From Algoriphagus sp. CAU 1675 (GTDB taxonomy: Bacteria > Bacteroidota > Bacteroidia > Cytophagales > Cyclobacteriaceae), in the NCBI RefSeq assembly GCF_029222925.1, contig NZ_JARHUI010000005.1:62001-126000 (forward strand): DNA of 64,000 nucleotides, in the 5' to 3' direction. Every line of letters starts with the position of its first letter. Positions within the stretch are counted from its first letter, which is position 1. The notes under the pieces are model-generated. The model saw nothing but the letters and a program-made list of their open reading frames with translations, had not been told where the DNA came from and searched no databases. Positions 61,468 to 64,000 of the stretch are shown in pieces. Both the position numbers and the translations under genes were made by a program.

Positions 61468-61923
61468 TTATTTCGTATCGCCTTCATAGCCTACGTCCAC
61501 CTTGAGGACTTTTTTTTCGGCAGCAGCCACTGCCAGTTCATCGCAACGTTCGTTTTCAGGATGTCCGGCATGTCCTTTTACCCAAATGAATTTGGGTCTG
61601 TATTTCAAATGAAGGGGAATATAGCGCAGCCATAGATCGGGATTTTTCTTATCCTTAAATCCTTTTTTTTGCCAGCTCCAAAGCCATCCTTTTTCAATGG
61701 CATCCACCACATACTTGCTATCCGAATAAATGGTCACAGGTATACCTGTCAACTTGAGTTCCTGAAGCCCTCGAATCACCGCCAGCAATTCCATGCGATT
61801 ATTGGTAGTCAGGCGATAGCCTTCCGAAAGTTCCTTTTCATGATGGTTGTATTTGAGCACCACTCCATAGCCCCCTGGTCCGGGATTGCCTTTGGAAGCC
61901 CCATCTGTGAAAATCCTAATCAT
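61468..61923 (-). CDS. rnhA: Ribonuclease HI
   Basis: Cuts the RNA strand of RNA-DNA hybrids. The 151 residues have all four acidic metal ligands: D7 (FTDGAS), E45 (NNRMELLA), D68 (YSDSKYV) and D128 (CDELA), and the catalytic His near WVKGHAGH. It lies 43 bases after the marC-like gene. Confidence 0.97.
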   Translation of the reverse strand: MIRIFTDGASKGNPGPGGYGVVLKYNHHEKELSEGYRLTTNNRMELLAVIRGLQELKLTGIPVTIYSDSKYVVDAIEKGWLWSWQKKGFKDKKNPDLWLRYIPLHLKYRPKFIWVKGHAGHPENERCDELAVAAAEKKVLKVDVGYEGDTK

Positions 61924-61966
61924 ACATCAAAATAAGGGAAATAATACTCCTCACTGAAGTTGGAGT

Positions 61967-62548
61967 TTAAACGATTTCAATCGGAAAAGCATTCGACTTG
62001 AAAATCTTCACTGCAATGGAAAGCAAAATGATCCCGAAAATCCTTCTCAAGACATCCAGTCCGGTTTTTCCGAGTTTTTTCTCCAGCCAGGTCGTACTTT
62101 TCAATACCGCATAGACAAAAACCAGATTGAGCAAAATTCCTATGGCAATATTGATCTGGGCAAACTCTGCCTTTAAGGTCAAGATTGTAGTCAATGTACC
62201 TGCACCCGCGATCAATGGAAAGGCTATGGGAACAATAGAAGCCCCGGCACTGGCATCCGGATCGGGTTTGAAGAGCTCGATCCCCAAAATCATTTCTGCA
62301 CCCAAGGCAAAAATGATCAGCGCACCCGCAATCGCAAAGTCCTCCACACCGATCCCAAAGAGACCTAAAATGGATTTTCCTGCAAACAAAAACAGAATCA
62401 TGAGTACTCCGGCCGCAATTGTGGCTTTTTCAGACTGAATATGGCCAGCCTTTTTCCTTAAATTGATGATAATCGGAATCGAACCCAGAATATCGATCAC
62501 GGAAAAGAGGATCAAAGAAACCGAAAGAATTTGCTTGAAATCTATCAT
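61967..62548 (-). CDS. MarC-family integral membrane protein
   Basis: Inner-membrane protein of 193 residues with about six spans. MarC signatures are visible: LILFSVIDILGSIPIIINL at the start, a LFAGKSILGLFGI segment and SIVPIAFPLIAGAGTLTTIL in the middle. The family was once linked to antibiotic resistance, which has not held up; function remains unknown. A -7 box lies only 5 bases upstream of the ATG. Confidence 0.92.
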   Translation of the reverse strand: MIDFKQILSVSLILFSVIDILGSIPIIINLRKKAGHIQSEKATIAAGVLMILFLFAGKSILGLFGIGVEDFAIAGALIIFALGAEMILGIELFKPDPDASAGASIVPIAFPLIAGAGTLTTILTLKAEFAQINIAIGILLNLVFVYAVLKSTTWLEKKLGKTGLDVLRRIFGIILLSIAVKIFKSNAFPIEIV

Positions 62549-62552
62549 GGTG

Positions 62553-62580
62553 CAAAGGTAGGTCTTTTCATCCTGCCAAA
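62553..62580 (-). promoter_or_regulatory. Possible promoter at the marC-like start codon
   Basis: Minus strand TTTG (62577-62580), 16 bases (short), TACCTTTG (62553-62560). The predicted start coincides with the ATG at 62548, implying a leaderless or nearly leaderless mRNA. Confidence 0.4.
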
Positions 62581-62612
62581 ATAGTGCAACGCAACAATGA
62601 AGATGTAAATAC

Positions 62613-62640
62613 AGCCCTGAAGATTAATTTATTCAGGGCT
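62613..62640 (-). terminator. Hairpin after the SerC-like gene
   Basis: Stem AGCCCTGAA/TTCAGGGCT with a 10-base loop, 8 bases after the aminotransferase stop. The T-run after it is weak. Confidence 0.65.
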
Positions 62641-62648
62641 ATGTCGAA

Positions 62649-63704
62649 TTAATATTGACTCAAAAATTCAATCAGAACATCCATTTCCTGGTTGGTGATT
62701 GCCGGGAAATTCGCAATCCGAAAAGAGGTGGCCTTCAGTGGTCCATAACCACCTCCCAACTGCATTCCTTCCTTTTCAGCGGCTTTTTTCACGGAAGCAA
62801 TCATCTCTTCAGACCCTGCGACTCCCATTACGGTGGTGCTTCTAGCTTCTTCATTATCCACTAGCATACGGAAAGCCTTGGTGTGAGCAATACAGGTCTC
62901 CAGCTTTCTCATTCTCTCCCGAAGATTGGCATCGATGTGCTGGACTTCCTCAATATCCTTCAACACGCGCTTGAGCAGGTAAATACCCAAGACATTGGGA
63001 GTATAATGGGTCTGATATCCAGCTGCATTGTCCAGCATAAAATTCAGACTATTGTATCTTCCGCGTTCACCCTTTTGGACAGTTTTCTCTATAGCTCTTG
63101 GGGAAAGAATAAGAATCCCCAAACCCGCAGGAAGCCCAAAGCATTTTTGAACCGAGGCATACCAAATATCCGCAAGTTCAAAATCCAGTTCTATCCCCGC
63201 CATACTGGAAGTTGTATCAACTGCGATCAGCTTTTCAGGAAACTTGTCCTTTATTGCTTCCAGAGTTCTCATGGTCACCTGAGAGGCATTGGATGTTTCA
63301 TTCTGGGTGATTGCGATCAGGTCAAACTCCTCCCCGATCTGTAATGCAGGAACATTAATCACTTCATTGGCTTGAATCTTCAAGCCCGAGGAAGAAGGCA
63401 GAATATGGGAAGCAAAATCAAACCACTTTTTCCCAAATGAACCTGAATAGATATGGAAACTGGCTTTTTCTACAATCGATTGGGAAATGATTTCCCAGTT
63501 TTCAGTAGCACTGGAGGTAAAAAGCAATTTGTAATCCTCCGGCATGTGCAGTTTTTTACGCATCAGTTCTTCAACTTCCTGATACAGGTTCATGAAGACG
63601 GAACTCCTGTGGTTGGCGCTCAGGATTCCTTCCTGATAAGCATCTTGTAAATAGAAAGGAAGGGCATCGAAAACTTTTGAAGGCCCGGCAGCAAATGTGA
63701 TCAT
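62649..63704 (-). CDS. Class V PLP-dependent aminotransferase, phosphoserine aminotransferase-like
   Basis: A 351-residue fold-type I enzyme. The N-terminal TFAAGPSKV matches the SAGP motif of SerC; D163 in AVDTTSSMAG binds the cofactor nitrogen and K187 in SVQKCFGLPAG is the Schiff-base lysine. It is closest in look to SerC-like enzymes of Bacteroidota, which may make phosphoserine, but alanine-glyoxylate aminotransferases share these features. It lies 11 bases after the aroQ stop, so the two are probably cotranscribed. Confidence 0.85.
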   Translation of the reverse strand: MITFAAGPSKVFDALPFYLQDAYQEGILSANHRSSVFMNLYQEVEELMRKKLHMPEDYKLLFTSSATENWEIISQSIVEKASFHIYSGSFGKKWFDFASHILPSSSGLKIQANEVINVPALQIGEEFDLIAITQNETSNASQVTMRTLEAIKDKFPEKLIAVDTTSSMAGIELDFELADIWYASVQKCFGLPAGLGILILSPRAIEKTVQKGERGRYNSLNFMLDNAAGYQTHYTPNVLGIYLLKRVLKDIEEVQHIDANLRERMRKLETCIAHTKAFRMLVDNEEARSTTVMGVAGSEEMIASVKKAAEKEGMQLGGGYGPLKATSFRIANFPAITNQEMDVLIEFLSQY

Positions 63705-63715
63705 GAGTAGAGGGT

Positions 63716-64000
63716 TTAAAGAAAATAGCGGATACCCAATTCGTAACCTTTCAGGCCCAATCCGGAAATCATGCCCACACAGGACTTTGATATAATACTC
63801 TTGTGGCGAAATTCCTCCCTTTTGTAAATATTGGAAATATGGACTTCCAATACTGGGGTGGTCACTCCAGCGATAGCATCCGAAATGGCTACAGAGGTAT
63901 GGGTATAGCCTCCTGCATTGAGTAAAATCGCATCAAAAGAAAAACCTACCTCGTGAATTTTATTGATCAATTCACCCTCCACATTACTTTGATAATAGTG
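63716..64000 (-). CDS. aroQ: 3-dehydroquinate dehydratase type II, N-terminus cut by window edge
   Basis: Third step of the shikimate pathway. The 3' 94 codons are in the window and the frame is open through base 64000, so the gene starts outside. Family sequence is clear: YYQSNVEGELINKIHE, NAGGYTHTSVA, the active-site His in VLEVHISN, FRHKSIIS and GLKGYELGIRY. A GTG inside the frame at 63982 is not the real start, because conserved sequence continues upstream of it. Confidence 0.94.
   Translation of the reverse strand, partial: HYYQSNVEGELINKIHEVGFSFDAILLNAGGYTHTSVAISDAIAGVTTPVLEVHISNIYKREEFRHKSIISKSCVGMISGLGLKGYELGIRYFL

Overview
The window comes from the chromosome of a member of the Bacteroidota, most likely Cytophagales (Cyclobacteriaceae-like; the genus is inference). 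The evidence is a SusC/SusD pair, several lipoproteins with Bacteroidota-style lipoboxes, near-absence of Shine-Dalgarno sequences, and promoters of the Bacteroidota type (TTTG, about 19 bases, TAnnTTTG). No insertion sequence, prophage, CRISPR array or rRNA gene was seen.

Layout. Bases 1-1,780: the 5' part of an unknown exported protein gene and a Tat-exported TIM-barrel isomerase-like protein. Bases 1,791-4,387 (minus): a small cell-division protein of the FtsB/DivIC type, an outer-membrane beta-barrel protein, and the cysteine synthesis pair cysE-cysM, closely packed. Bases 4,480-6,881 (minus): carA and eno. Bases 6,997-38,374 (minus): one uninterrupted block of translation and transcription genes. 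In transcription order it holds tRNA-Tyr, tRNA-Gly, tRNA-Thr, tuf, tRNA-Trp, secE, nusG, rplKAJL, rpoB, rpoC, a DUF3467 gene, rpsL, rpsG, fusA, rpsJ, then the S10, spc and alpha clusters (rplC to rplQ) with secY, map, infA and rpmJ. Terminators and promoters visible in the sequence divide the block at tRNA-Tyr, tRNA-Trp, rpsL, rplC and probably rpsH. The five promoters share the start-region pattern TTTGC-N3-CC.

Bases 38,525-43,083: a secreted M1-family aminopeptidase (minus), then on the plus strand a biotin carboxyl carrier protein, pyrH and frr. Bases 43,816-61,419 (plus) are the accessory part: a SusC/SusD outer-membrane uptake pair, three paralogous ~1,100-residue FG-GAP/VCBS plus ASPIC/UnbV lipoproteins with a small unknown lipoprotein between the first two, a lipoprotein with the complete vanadium-haloperoxidase/PAP2 active site, and a cytoplasmic TIM-barrel protein. 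The natural reading is a cell-surface binding, processing and uptake system of unknown substrate. It is the least explained part of the window. Bases 61,468-64,000 (minus): rnhA, a MarC-family membrane protein, a class V aminotransferase (SerC-like) and the 3' part of aroQ.
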